DNA of 64,000 nucleotides. It comes from Dyella choica. GTDB lineage: Bacteria; Pseudomonadota; Gammaproteobacteria; Xanthomonadales; Rhodanobacteraceae. The stretch spans positions 1 through 64,000 of the forward strand of contig NZ_RYYV01000002.1 in assembly GCF_003977665.1 (NCBI RefSeq), given 5' to 3'. A program made the position numbers and the translations under genes. The notes beneath the pieces were generated by a model, which was not told where the DNA came from, made no database searches, and worked only from the letters and a program-made list of their open reading frames with translations. The first letter of the stretch is position 1. Every line of letters starts with the position of its first letter. Positions 55,301 through 64,000 of this stretch are shown in pieces.

Positions 55301-58300
55301 CTGCCGGCGCTGATCGTCGTGCCGCCGGTATAAGTATTGTTGCCCGTAAGCACCAGGGTGCCGAGATCGGTTTTCACCAATCCGTCGCTGCCGGTGATGA
55401 CGTTGCCGATGATGGCCGTCATGTTTGCGCCGGCACTGCTGCCATCGCCCACGCGGATCACCGGTGCGCGGCCGTTGCTGCCGACCAGGGCCAGAGCGTC
55501 GCCAGTGAGGGTGTAGCCGCCAACATCGAACTGCATGCCGGCAGCGGCGACCTGGCCTGCGCGGTCATCCACTGTCACCGTGCCCGGCGCACCGCCAAAC
55601 ACCGCAAAACCTGGTTGCGGCTGCATGGCTACGCTCGGCACGCTGCCATCGCTGCTGGTCCACGCTTGCGACGTGACGGACCAGGTGCCGCTGCCGCCGC
55701 CCATCTGTGTCGCGGAGGCTTGGCCGTTCGCGTTCCACATGGCGAGCGTGAGGCCGCTGGTGTCGACCAGGTTGATCTGCTTGCTCGCGGTGAGGTTCTG
55801 CACTTGCAGCGTTTGCCCCGCGGGCGTGCTGCCCAGCGTGATGCCGCCGTTGCTCTCGCTCAGCGTGCCGCCGTAGGTGAACACGTTGTACAGGCCAGGC
55901 CCCATGCCGCCGGCATCGGTCGCATTGAGGATGGCGCCATTGAGCGTAAGGTCGCCACCGACCTTCACGCTGGTGCCGTTGCCATAGGTCTGGAAATTCG
56001 GAGCCGGTGCACCGAACGATTCGTTGAGCACGCTGTTCTGCGCGGCGGTGAAGTTGCCGTTGACGGTCAGCACGCCGAATGCCGCGCCGGGCGTGACGAT
56101 GCCTCCGGACTGCACGTTGACGTTGCCGCCGATCGTGCCGAGGCCCAGCAGCGAAGCGCCGCTGTCGACGGTCACATTGCCGCCCAGTGTTGCGCCGTTG
56201 CCGGCGGCGCTGCCTACGACCAGGCTGCCGCTTGCCACTGTCGTGGTACCGGTGAAGCTGCTGCTGTGGCCGTCCAACGTCAAGGTGCCGGTGCCTTGCT
56301 GGACGATGGCGCCGTTGCCTGTGATCACCCCGCCATAACTCACCGCATCGCTGCGATTGAACACCAGCGTGGCGTTATCGACGATATTGCTGATCACCGA
56401 GCCACTGGTGCCACCGTTGCCGATCTGCAAGCTGCCGTTGCTGATTGTGGTGACGCCTGTATAGGTGTCGGTACCCGTTAGCGTCAGCGTGCCCGTGCCG
56501 ATCTTGGTCAGGCTATCGCCGGCACTTTGATTGTTGTTGATGGCGCTATCGTCGATGATGCCGCCGAGGGTGTCGTTCTGGTTCAAGCCGCCAAGGGTCA
56601 AGGTCAACGGAAGAGGATTATTGTTGGCATCCTCGTTAGTGCCCAGCAGCACAGCGCCGCCACCGGATAGTGAGCCCATCGAGAGCGCGCTGGTATCGCC
56701 AGGGGTGCCGGTGATGAACAGCGCGCTGCCGGCGTTGTTCACCACCGTGGCTTGGCTCAGGTCATTATTCCCAAAGAACCCGAAAATGCCGCCCATGTAA
56801 GCGAACGGATTGCCGACCTGGCTTCCGCTGGGCGTAGTGCTGCTGCCGACGTTGGTCAGCACGGCATTGCCGGAGTTGGCGTCTTCCACGATCAGCACGC
56901 CACTGTTGCTGATGTGGGCATCGCCGATGGAAGCGCCACCGATGGTGCCCTGTGCACCGTTTGCCATGTTGAGCGTGGCAGAGCCGAGCGTGCTGTTGTT
57001 GCCGAAACTGATGTTGCCGCCGTTATCGACGGTGATCGTGCGCGAACCCGCGCTGACGATGTTGCTAGGGGTGCCGATAAAGTCCAGAGCACTGGAAGAA
57101 GCCACCTCGACATTCCCTTTGCCCAGGGCGCCGGTTGCTTTCACTTCGGCGACGGTCATGCCCCCCGCTGTGTTGTCGATCTTGGTGCCGCCCTGATAGT
57201 TGTTGTTGCTGTTGGTCAATATCAGGGCGCCGCCGCCGGAGCCAGTGAATGTCAGGCTGCCACTGCCGGTGATCTGGCCGTCCAGTTGCAAGCTGTCGTT
57301 TGCCTGGGTGGCTAGGGTGTTGTTGCCGGCACCCAGCGTCACCGCTGCGGAGACAGCGAGGCTGCTGGCGTTCGATTGCAGCGTGCCGCCGTTGAGATCA
57401 AACACCGTCGTGCTGCTCAGCGCCTGCGCATTCTCGCCGATCAGCGTGGCTCCGGTATTGATGGCAGTACTGCCGGTGTAGGTGTTGCTGCCGGACAGAT
57501 GCAGCGTGCCGCCGTTCAGCGTGAGATTGCCGGTACCGTTGATGGCGCCGTTGAACGTGTTGCTGCCGTTGGCGTTGTTCACCGTAAGCGTCTGTCCACC
57601 CAGGTTGACGCTGCCGCTGCCTGCAAGGGTGGTGATCGAGGTGCCGCTGGTGGTGGCGCTGATGTCGAAGGTGCCGCCGCTGTTGATCGTCACGCTACGC
57701 GAGCTGGTAATGCTGCCGTTGCCCGACAGTGCCAGGGTGCCGCCCGTGATGGTGGTAAGGCCCGCGTACGTCTGGGTGCCGGTCAGTGTTTCGGTGCCGC
57801 TCGCCACGGCGAGCGAACCATTGCCGCCGATCACGCCGTTGAACGTATCGGCCGCGTTGGTCAGCGTCAGCGTTTGCGACGGGGTGCCGGTGTTCACGCT
57901 GCCGCTGCCTTGCAGCGAGGCGATCGAGCTGCCGCTGGTGGTGCCGATGATGCTGAAGGTGCCTCCGCTGAGCAGCTTGAGCGTGGAGCTGGCGAGGCTG
58001 CCGCCAGTCAACATGTCGAGTTCGGCGCCTGCATCGATCGTGGTCGTTCCGCTGTAGGTGCTGACGCCGGTGAGCTGCGTCATCCCTTTGGCCAGGGTCA
58101 GCCCGCCGCCGCTACCTTGGATGACACCGTCGAACCTGCCGGCGTCGGTGAGCGTGAGGGTCTGGCTGCCCAGGTTCACCGTACCGCTGCCTTGCAGCCA
58201 GGGAATCGAGACGCCCTGCGTGTCCTTGCTGATGTCGAAGCTGGCACCGCTGTCCACTTCCACGTAGGGCGTGTTGGCGATGCTGGCGCCGTCGGCGAGC

Positions 58301-61300
58301 GACAGCGTGCCTTGCTGGATGATCGTGTTGCCGGAGTATGGGTTGGCCGCGCCGAGCACCAGGGTGCCGTAGTCGGTCTTGACCAGGCCGGCGCTGCCGA
58401 TCAGTGCACTGTTGATGGTTGCCGTGGTGCTCGCGCTGGCCGTGGTGCCGTCGCCCACGTTGATGATGGGCCCACTGCCGCTCAGGCCGATCAACTGCAG
58501 TGCCCCACCGCTCACCACGTAGCCGTTGCTATAGAACTGCATGCCGGAAGCATTGACGGCGCCAGCGCTATTGTCGACCGTCACCGTGCCTGGTGTGCCG
58601 CCAAAGATCGCAAAGCCCGGCTGCGGTTGCATCACGCTGTTGGGTACGCTGCCGTTGGGCAGGCTGCCGCCGTTGTTGGTCCACATCGGCGAGGTCGCCG
58701 ACCAGGTACCGCTGCCGCCGCCCATCTGCGTCGCCGAGGTCTGGCCGTTCGCGTTCCAGATGCTGAGCGTGTAACCGGTCGTGTCGACCAGGTTGATCTG
58801 CTTGTTGGTCGGGCTGATGGTGAGGTACTGCAGCTGCACCGTCTGGCCTGAAGGCATGCTGCTCAGCACGATGCCGCCGTTGCTCTGGTTCAACGTGCCG
58901 CCATAGGTGAATACGTTGTAGATGCCCGGGCCCATCTGGCCGAAGTTGAAGGCATTGAGCGTAAGGCCGCTGAGCGTCAGGTCGCCGCCCACGTGCACGT
59001 TGGTACCGCTGCCGAACATCTGGAAGTTGGCGCCGGGTGTGCCGAATGTTTCGTTCAGCACGCTGCCCTTCTCGGCGGTGAAGTTGCCGTTCACCGTCAG
59101 CGTGCCGGTGAAGGCGCCGGGTGCGACGTTGCCGCCGGACTGCACGTCGACGTTGCCGCCTATCGTGCCGTAACCGCTCAGCCTCGCACCGGTATTCACG
59201 ATCACGTTGCCACCCAGTAGGGCGCCGCTGAAGCCGGCATCGCCCACCATCAGTTGACCGTTTGCCACCGTGGTGGTGCCGGTAAAGGCACTGCTGTTGC
59301 CGCGCAAGATCGACGTGCCGATGCCTTGCTGCGTCACGCTGCCGTTGCCGGAAATCGCGTTGGCGAAAATCGCCGTATTGCTGCGATTGAATACCAGCGC
59401 GCCGTTGTCGACGACATCGTTGGCGATCGAGCCACTGGTGCCGCCGTTACCGATCTGCAGATGGCCGTTGCTGATGGTGATGCCGCCGAACCGAACATCG
59501 CCGGTCACCGCCAGCATGCCTGCGCCAGACACGCTAAGCGGGTTGCCGCTGCTGATCGACTGGCCCAGGGTGAATGTGTTGGAGGCATCGGCGATGTCGA
59601 GCCCGCCGCCGTTGCTGGTGAGGTTGATCGTGCGATTCGTGCCGGTGTACGCGTTGCCGGTGACTTGCAGGGTGCCGCCATCGAGTGTGACGGCGCCCGC
59701 CGCGGCGCCGAGGTTGCCGTCGCTGGATACTGATAGGGTGCCGCTGCTGATGGTGGTGCCGCCGCTGTAGAGGTTGGCGGCGGTGAGCACCAGCGTGCCG
59801 CCGTCGGTTTTCCGCAAGCTGCCGGGCGCGGTGCCGTTGCTGATGACGCCGGCCATGGTGCCGGTCTGGCCATTGGCGACATCGAAGGTGGTCGCGCCGC
59901 TCAAGGCGAAGGTGTTGCCGAGCGTCAATCCGTTCGCTGCGAAGTCGAGTGTGGTGCCGGTCGCCATGCGGGTGCCGCCGGTGCCGAGCGCCTGGTTGCT
60001 AGCTGCGGCCAGTGCGCCGGCATTGATCTGCACGCCGCCGCTGAAGGTGTTATTGCCGCTGAGGGTCAGCGTGCCCGTGCCGATCTTGGCCAGGCTGTCG
60101 CCGGCGCTTTGTCGCGCGTTGTAGTTGTCGGCAATCGCACCGCTGATGGTGTCGTTCTGGTTCAAGCCGCCGAGGGTGAGCGTAAAGGGAACGACATTGA
60201 AGTTGGCGTCGTAGTTGCTGCTGAGATAGACGTTGCCGCTGCCGGACAGCGAGCCGATGGATGGCGTAATGGGCGCGTTTTGAAATCCCTGGACGTACAA
60301 CGCGCCGTTGTTCACGAACGTCGCGTTGGCGGCGTTGCTGGTGCCTTCCAGGGTGATCAATCCGCCGCTATTGGCGGTCACCTTGGCGGAGCCTGCATCC
60401 GAGCTATTGAAGATGGTGTTGCCGCCATTGCTGTTGGTGATGGTGGCATTGCCGCCGTTCCCTCCTTGGAAGGAGGCGGAAGTGTAAGTGCCATTATTGA
60501 CAATGGTCGCATTGCCGGCCGTGGATCCACTGAAGAACATGACGTACGAGCTCTTGCCCGTGTTCGTGATGTTGGCGCTGCCCGCATCGCTGCCCGCGGA
60601 GAAAGTAGCGGAGCCACCGCTCAGCAGATTGATGGTGGCAAGGTTCGCTGTGCTGTTCTGGTCAAATTCGAGGAAGCTGGTAGGGGTAGTGAGATTGATC
60701 GTCTGCGAACCGGCACTGACTTGGCCTTGGCCATAAGCGTCTAAGAACTGCAGGCTCCCGTTGCGGCCAACGGTCACGCTACCGCTACCCAAGGCGCCTG
60801 TCACGGACGCCTGGACGATCATCTGGGCGCCACTGGTGGAAACGATTGTCGTGCCGCCCTGGTACGTATTGTTACCGTTATTCAGAACGATGATTTGAGC
60901 CTGATTGAGGTTTTCGATCGTCAGAGGGCCATTACCGGTGATCTGCCCTTGGAAAGTCGTGTCGTTTGAACCCGGATTATCGAAGGCGACGGTTCCACCG
61001 CCGCCGGAGACGGTGATCGGCAATAAACCAGGCAGGGAGAGACCCAGCAGGTGCAGCGTGCCGTTGTCGAAATACAGGCCGTTGCTGTAGCCGAGCGTCG
61101 TTGGATTGCTGATGTACAGGGTGGCGCCACCGCCGATCGTCGTTGCGCCATGGTAGGTATTGGCGCCCGTGAGCTTCTCCGTGCCGGCTTCCACTGCAAG
61201 GCCGCCGGTGCCGTTGAGCACTCCGCTGAAGGTGCCGCTGGCATTCGTGAGGGTGAGCAGCTGACTACCCAGGTTTACGTTGCCGCCGCCTTCCAGCGAA

Positions 61301-63525
61301 TCGAACTGTGCATTGCTGGCGCCGCTGACGTCGAGGGTGCCGCCGGCGGCGATGTTGACGTCGCTGGAATGGAAGATGCCGCCCGCACCCCAGAGCACCA
61401 GCGTGCCGGCATTGATGGTGGTTGCGCCAAAGATCGGGTTGTACGCGGTGAGGATTTCCGTGCCGCCGTTGAGTGTCAGCCCGGCTCCGGGGTTGCCGCT
61501 GATCGCGCCCGAAAACGTGCCGTTGGCGTTGGTCAGGGTAAGCGTCTGGTTGCCGATGTTTACGCTGCCGCTGCCGGACAGCGAAGTGATCGACGTGCCG
61601 CTGTTGGTCCCGCTGATGTCGAAGGTGGTGCCGCTACTGACGTTTACGCCACTGGAATGGGCAATGCTTCCGCTACCCGTCAATGCCAGCGTGCCGCCAT
61701 CGATGTTGGTGTTGCCGCTGTAGGTGTTGACGGCGGTAAGTACCAGCTGGCCGCCGCTGGTTTTCTCCACCGTGCCCGGCGAGCTGCCATCGGCAATCAC
61801 GCCGCTGACGGTATCGGTTTGCCCAGTGGCCACGTCGAAGGTGGGGTCGCCGTTCAAGCTGAAAGCGTTGGCGATCGAGAGCCCATTCGCAGCGAACGAC
61901 AGCGTCGTGCCCGGCGCCATATTCACCGCGCCGGTGCCGAGCGCCTGGTTGCTGCCTATGGCGAGGGTGCCTGCATTGATCTGTATGCCGCCGGAGCTAT
62001 TGCTGTTGCCGGAAAGCATTTCCCTCCCACCGGCCAGCACCAGGCTGCCGCTGCCGCTGAGCGCACCGCTGAAGCTGCCGCTGGCGTTGCTAAGCGTGAG
62101 CGTCTGGTTGCCCAGGTTGACCGCGCCGCTGCCATCGAGCGTAACGATCGATGCACCATGGGTGGTACTGCTGATGTCGAAGGTGGTCGCAGGCGCCATC
62201 AGGTTCACATCGCTGGACTGCGCAATGCTGCCGGCGCCGGACAAGGCCAGCGTGCCCGTCTGGATGCTGGTGCTGCCGGTGTATGTATTGGCGCCGCTCA
62301 AGGTGAGCGTGCCGGTTTGGTGGGTGCCGCCGGTGATGACTAGCGGTGCGCTGCCGGAAACAACACCCGAGATGCCAAGTGCGTTGTCGTTGCTGTTGAT
62401 GGTTGTCGCGCCGTTGACGATCAACGCGCTATTGCCGAGCGACCCACCGTCGAGATTCAGGCCGCTGGCGCCGGCGACGATTGTTGCGCTCGCATTGCTG
62501 GTGACTTCTACGGCACCGTTCAAGACCGAGCCGGCATTCAGCGTGAGCGTGTTGCTGCCGCTGGTGAACAACACGGCATCGCCATTGCTGCCATTGGCGC
62601 CGCTCGTGTTGTAAGCGGCGCCGCCACTGCCACCGCGGCCGCCGCTGATCGTGCCGCTATTGATGAGCATCAGGTCGCTGCCGGCAACCCCATTGCCGCC
62701 GCCGCCACCGGCGCCGCCGTTGGTGCCATTGCCGCTTGCGCCATTGACGTAGTAACTGCCGCCACTACCCGCGCCGCCATTGCCACCGTTGCCGCCGCTG
62801 ATGCTGCCGTTGTTGGTCAGCGTGACATGGTTTGCATTCACGCCCGTACCACCCGCGCCGCCACCGCCGCTGCCGCCGACCCACGTCGAGCCCGCGGGGC
62901 CCTTGGAGCCGATGCCGCCGTTACCGCCATTGCCACCGACGATGCTGTTGCCGGCAGCGTTGGTCGTCGACGCGTTGATGGCTGCGCCCAGACCGCCACC
63001 ACCACCCCCGCCGCCACCGCCATTGTTACCACCACTGAGGTTGGCAAAGGGGCCCAGCGCGCCGCCGCCACCGCCGCCGCCTTCGGTTGCGGTGGCCGCG
63101 CCGCCGCCCGCGCCGCCGGCACCGCCACTGACGTTATTCACCACGAGACCGCCGCTGCCGCCGCTTCCCGCGGGGCCGGATCCATTGGCGCCGCTGTCAT
63201 TGAAAGCGCCGCCGGCGCCGCCGTCATTGATGCCGCTATTGCTGCCCGCGCCGCCCGCGGCCGTGATGACGTGATTGGTCCAGTACGAGCCATCCGTTCC
63301 GTTTGCGCCGTTGGCACCTTGCGTGGTGGTGGCCCAAATGTCGGGAGCGGCGAGGCTGGTGCAAAGCGCCAGTACCGCGAGGCACGCGAGCGTCAGCGGG
63401 CGCCGGCGCGGCGGCGCGGCTTCGGTGTTGCCGCCTGCGCCGCCATGCGGTGAATGCACCAGCTCCGAAGCTACCTGCAGCGTGCCGAGCGCATGGTTCC
63501 AGACCAGGCAGAAAATGCGATTCAT
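52321..63525 (-). CDS. Giant type V autotransporter with PATR repeats
   Basis: The protein has 3734 residues from the ATG at 63525. It opens with an extended signal peptide (ESPR: MNRIFCLVWNHALGTLQVA) and a hydrophobic core (LACLAVLALCTSLAA). A Gly-rich, low-complexity stretch (about 65-330) follows. The passenger then has, by eye, well over 20 autotransporter-associated beta-strand repeats (of the type GTLTLSGANTYTGSTSI), forming a long beta-helix. The last about 280 residues are the outer-membrane beta-barrel, ending HLSLTYAF. Two blocks of several hundred residues are near duplicates. A surface adhesin or biofilm role is likely. Upstream open frames lie outside the ESPR, so the longer start at 63627 is rejected. 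Confidence 0.92.
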   Translation of the reverse strand: MNRIFCLVWNHALGTLQVASELVHSPHGGAGGNTEAAPPRRRPLTLACLAVLALCTSLAAPDIWATTTQGANGANGTDGSYWTNHVITAAGGAGSNSGINDGGAGGAFNDSGANGSGPAGSGGSGGLVVNNVSGGAGGAGGGAATATEGGGGGGGALGPFANLSGGNNGGGGGGGGGGLGAAINASTTNAAGNSIVGGNGGNGGIGSKGPAGSTWVGGSGGGGAGGTGVNANHVTLTNNGSISGGNGGNGGAGSGGSYYVNGASGNGTNGGAGGGGGNGVAGSDLMLINSGTISGGRGGSGGAAYNTSGANGSNGDAVLFTSGSNTLTLNAGSVLNGAVEVTSNASATIVAGASGLNLDGGSLGNSALIVNGATTINSNDNALGISGVVSGSAPLVITGGTHQTGTLTLSGANTYTGSTSIQTGTLALSGAGSIAQSSDVNLMAPATTFDISSTTHGASIVTLDGSGAVNLGNQTLTLSNASGSFSGALSGSGSLVLAGGREMLSGNSNSSGGIQINAGTLAIGSNQALGTGAVNMAPGTTLSFAANGLSIANAFSLNGDPTFDVATGQTDTVSGVIADGSSPGTVEKTSGGQLVLTAVNTYSGNTNIDGGTLALTGSGSIAHSSGVNVSSGTTFDISGTNSGTSITSLSGSGSVNIGNQTLTLTNANGTFSGAISGNPGAGLTLNGGTEILTAYNPIFGATTINAGTLVLWGAGGIFHSSDVNIAAGGTLDVSGASNAQFDSLEGGGNVNLGSQLLTLTNASGTFSGVLNGTGGLAVEAGTEKLTGANTYHGATTIGGGATLYISNPTTLGYSNGLYFDNGTLHLLGLSLPGLLPITVSGGGGTVAFDNPGSNDTTFQGQITGNGPLTIENLNQAQIIVLNNGNNTYQGGTTIVSTSGAQMIVQASVTGALGSGSVTVGRNGSLQFLDAYGQGQVSAGSQTINLTTPTSFLEFDQNSTANLATINLLSGGSATFSAGSDAGSANITNTGKSSYVMFFSGSTAGNATIVNNGTYTSASFQGGNGGNATITNSNGGNTIFNSSDAGSAKVTANSGGLITLEGTSNAANATFVNNGALYVQGFQNAPITPSIGSLSGSGNVYLSSNYDANFNVVPFTLTLGGLNQNDTISGAIADNYNARQSAGDSLAKIGTGTLTLSGNNTFSGGVQINAGALAAASNQALGTGGTRMATGTTLDFAANGLTLGNTFALSGATTFDVANGQTGTMAGVISNGTAPGSLRKTDGGTLVLTAANLYSGGTTISSGTLSVSSDGNLGAAAGAVTLDGGTLQVTGNAYTGTNRTINLTSNGGGLDIADASNTFTLGQSISSGNPLSVSGAGMLAVTGDVRFGGITISNGHLQIGNGGTSGSIANDVVDNGALVFNRSNTAIFANAISGNGSVTQQGIGTSILRGNSSAFTGTTTVANGQLMVGDAGFSGALLGGNVIVNTGARLSGYGTIGGNVDVQSGGNVAPGAFTGTLTVNGNFTAEKGSVLNETFGTPGANFQMFGSGTNVHVGGDLTLSGLTLNAFNFGQMGPGIYNVFTYGGTLNQSNGGIVLSSMPSGQTVQLQYLTISPTNKQINLVDTTGYTLSIWNANGQTSATQMGGGSGTWSATSPMWTNNGGSLPNGSVPNSVMQPQPGFAIFGGTPGTVTVDNSAGAVNASGMQFYSNGYVVSGGALQLIGLSGSGPIINVGDGTTASASTTATINSALIGSAGLVKTDYGTLVLGAANPYSGNTIIQQGTLSLADGASIANTPYVEVDSGASFDISKDTQGVSIPWLQGSGTVNLGSQTLTLTDAGRFDGVIQGSGGGLTLAKGMTQLTGVSTYSGTTTIDAGAELDMLTGGSLASSTLKLLSGGTFSIIGTTSGSSIASLQGSGSVNTGTPSQTLTLTNAADTFNGVIGGNGSLAVASGTETLTGTQTYAGLTTITGGTLALSGNGSITSSRSVTINSGGTFDISATTSGTSITTLAGSGSVNLGGQTLTVNNANGSNTFNGAINGTGNLTLNGGTLHLSGSNTYTGSTAINTGATLIGENAQALSSTTVFDLNGGTLQSNASSLAVSAAVTLGAGNNTLATQANDSLQLDGQITGSGSLTFTGSGGGALILTNSNNNYQGGTKIDNTAGGMTVAEVKATGALGKGNVEVASSSALDFIGTPSNIVSAGSRTITVDNGGNISFGNNSTLGSATLNMANGAQGTIGGASIGDAHISNSGVLIVEDANSGNAVLTNVGSSTTPSGSQVGNPFAYMGGIFGFFGNNDLSQATVVNNAGSALFITGTPGDTSALSMGSLSGGGAVLLGTNEDANNNPLPLTLTLGGLNQNDTLGGIIDDSAINNNQSAGDSLTKIGTGTLTLTGTDTYTGVTTISNGSLQIGNGGTSGSVISNIVDNATLVFNRSDAVSYGGVITGNGAIVQQGTGTLTLDGHSSSFTGTTTVASGSLVVGSAAGNGATLGGNVTVDSGASLLGLGTIGGNVNVQSGGIVTPGAAFGVLTVNGNFTAAQNSVLNESFGAPAPNFQTYGNGTSVKVGGDLTLNGAILNATDAGGMGPGLYNVFTYGGTLSESNGGITLGSTPAGQTLQVQNLTASKQINLVDTSGLTLAMWNANGQASATQMGGGSGTWSVTSQAWTSSDGSVPSVAMQPQPGFAVFGGAPGTVTVDDRAGQVAAAGMQFDVGGYTLTGDALALVGSNGRAPVIRVGDGSSAGANMTAIIGNVITGSDGLVKTDLGTLVLTGNNTYTGGTTISAGSLQIGNGSTTGGIGGNVTNDGSLEFDRSDAVGFGGVISGSGSLSQMGSGTLTLTSANPYSGTTAINAGKLALSGSGSIANSSDVSVANGATFDIGGTPSGASITSLSGSGSVNLGSQTLSLTYASGNFSGVISGNGGVTLASGNETLSGTNAYTGATTIDSSATLTLTGDLTTSSNVIDHGTLDVSASTTGVSLSHLSGDGVVVLGSKPLTLSNTTGSFAGVIAGSGGLVLSSDNVTLTGTNTYSGGTTINNSTLSVSSEANLGAATGALTINGGSLSITGHAFNATARAIALGTNGGDLDITDAANTFTVTQALSGSGALSKSGAGTLVLTGNSVYGGSTTINAGSLQIGNGGTSGSVTGNVVNNGVLVFDRSDAVSFSGAISGNGSLFKRGTGNLTLTGANSYAGATTIDAGSLQVGNGGTSGWINGSVSDNGSLVFDRSDAVSFGGVISGSGSLGQAGTGTLVLDGQSKAFTGTTTVQNGTLEVGDAATTSAYLGGNVAVNGGGTLRGHGTIGGSVTNGGTVWAGGSIGTLTVQGNYTQTANGVLRVEATPGGQASLLSVGGTASLAGSALVLADNGNWLPHTSYTILSAAGGVSGQFASASSNFTFLTPTLSYAVNDVTLTLQRNNINFSAVAQTQNQIAVATSLNKLSYGNAIYDELLLADANTARIAFDQMSGEIHASVRTAIMDDEHDVRDAVTEHLLDWTQETGGQSGRMDNGTSVWTAAMARGSSHQGDGNASTLDANGGGMLLGADAPIGDVARVGALIGTGNLSDSVGSLDSTAHAHTRHAGVYGSLQMRGFQLMSGAFYGWQHLSTDRHVDFRNVAGANTTRYNANTAQGYVDASYVFTLGRGTLAPFVDLAAQRLHTDAFSESGTAAALSGNAHTSTQTYGMLGLRGAAKVDPQGTVQAHASLGWQHAWGDTNPAATMQLVSGSNAFTVQGTPVAHNAMAITAGLRFLATSHLSLDATYNGQFASRVNDQAAHLSLTYAF

Positions 63526-63617
63526 GATCGGTCTCTCGATGTTGTTCGCGGCGCCGCGATGCGGCACACGTGGTGCGAAGAAGAAGGAAGCGGGTGGAAT
63601 CAGGCGATGTGCATGTG

Positions 63618-63857
63618 CTACGCGCACGGGCCATCGATGCGCAGGAACGCAGGTGCAAAAGCACGTTCGTCGATGACGTCGCGGATCACTTTCGGTGCGC
63701 GCTGGCGTGGCTCATCAGCGATGAGCGTCCGGTATTTGCGCCAAGTGCGGATCTCGCCAGGCGTGTTGCAGGCACCCACGCGAAAACGCGCGCTTGACTG
63801 CAACCACACGGCAACCGGGCGCGGCAGTCCCGGGACGAAAAGAATGCGTTTAGCCAT
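63618..63857 (-). CDS. Hypothetical small protein upstream of the autotransporter
   Basis: The frame has 79 residues from the ATG at 63857. It starts MAKRILFVPGLPRPVAVWLQ and is basic, with Arg/Tyr in the middle. It has no recognised domain. It ends 92 bases before the autotransporter start on the same strand and could be a leader gene or a chance frame. The last 140 bases of the window beyond it show no gene. Confidence 0.3.
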   Translation of the reverse strand: MAKRILFVPGLPRPVAVWLQSSARFRVGACNTPGEIRTWRKYRTLIADEPRQRAPKVIRDVIDERAFAPAFLRIDGPCA

Positions 63858-64000
63858 GGCCCCTGTATCCGATGGCGACAAAATGTTGTGACTCACGTCA
63901 CGCTTTGTTGCGGAGCGGCAAGCTTAATGGCGAATTTGGCAGATGCAAGTGCTGCTGCCCGTAAGCTGAGACGCCTGGTCAAGCGGACTTTTGATGGAGG

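Noticed and set aside
52408-63453. Many long plus-strand frames opposite the autotransporter.
   Set aside because: They mirror the repetitive beta-strand codons (Ala/Val/Pro-rich), and none has independent motifs.

Overview
The window looks like a chromosomal segment of a gammaproteobacterium of the Xanthomonadales, probably Rhodanobacteraceae (Dyella, Luteibacter or Rhodanobacter type). The grounds are a near-consensus XerCD dif site carrying a Xanthomonas-type filamentous prophage, a KfrA-like/tyrosine-recombinase pair, and a very large ESPR-type autotransporter. This placement is inference; no rRNA or tRNA gene is present to confirm it. If the dif site is functional, the window lies at the replication terminus.

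Region 1 (1-15.6 kb) is a defence and mobile island. It holds an IS3-type transposase cut by the window edge, then a minus-strand operon of a DUF4238 protein, gajA and gajB (a Gabija anti-phage system). These are followed by a divergent HEPN-like gene, a broken tyrosine recombinase, an 857-residue zinc-finger protein with a PD-(D/E)XK-like core, and a four-gene minus-strand block of unknown proteins including a DUF6710-like and a GIY-YIG-like one. IS3 and IS21-like scraps are scattered between them.

Region 2 (15.61-23.05 kb) is an apparently complete filamentous (inovirus) prophage integrated in dif. Its main operon runs on the minus strand in tightly overlapping order: four small genes, Rep, ssDNA-binding protein, two small membrane proteins, coat pVIII, TspB-like pIII, DUF2523 pVI, Zot/pI, then accessory genes. 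A divergent HTH repressor lies at the right end, with a clear promoter and operator between.

Region 3 (23.05-29.9 kb) is a second accessory segment: a KfrA-like gene divergent from a truncated recombinase with an inverted dif-like sequence between them, a PIN-like protein, a small zinc-ribbon membrane protein, and a SEC-C protein with a nuclease-like core.

Region 4 (29.89-46.53 kb) is the most striking part. It is an 11-gene, one-strand, tightly coupled biosynthetic gene cluster of markedly higher GC: DegT aminotransferase, HK97-fold encapsulin-like shell protein, sulfotransferase, atypical SDR, methyltransferase, heme-oxygenase-like diiron enzyme, two-module NRPS with thioesterase, free carrier protein, acyl-AMP ligase, acyl-CoA dehydrogenase and EamA exporter. 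The content matches the published Family 3 (natural-product) encapsulin clusters known from myxobacteria and actinobacteria. The cluster is flanked by IS scraps and ends in a fragment of a foreign gene, so it looks horizontally acquired. The second C-A unit of the NRPS has a different base composition from the rest of the gene, which suggests a natural module swap.

Region 5 (47-64 kb) looks more like host backbone: a secreted beta-propeller protein, a LysR/SDR divergent pair between 38-bp direct repeats, a RIO-type kinase, an RluF-like pseudouridine synthase, and an 11.2-kb autotransporter gene with a strong hairpin terminator.
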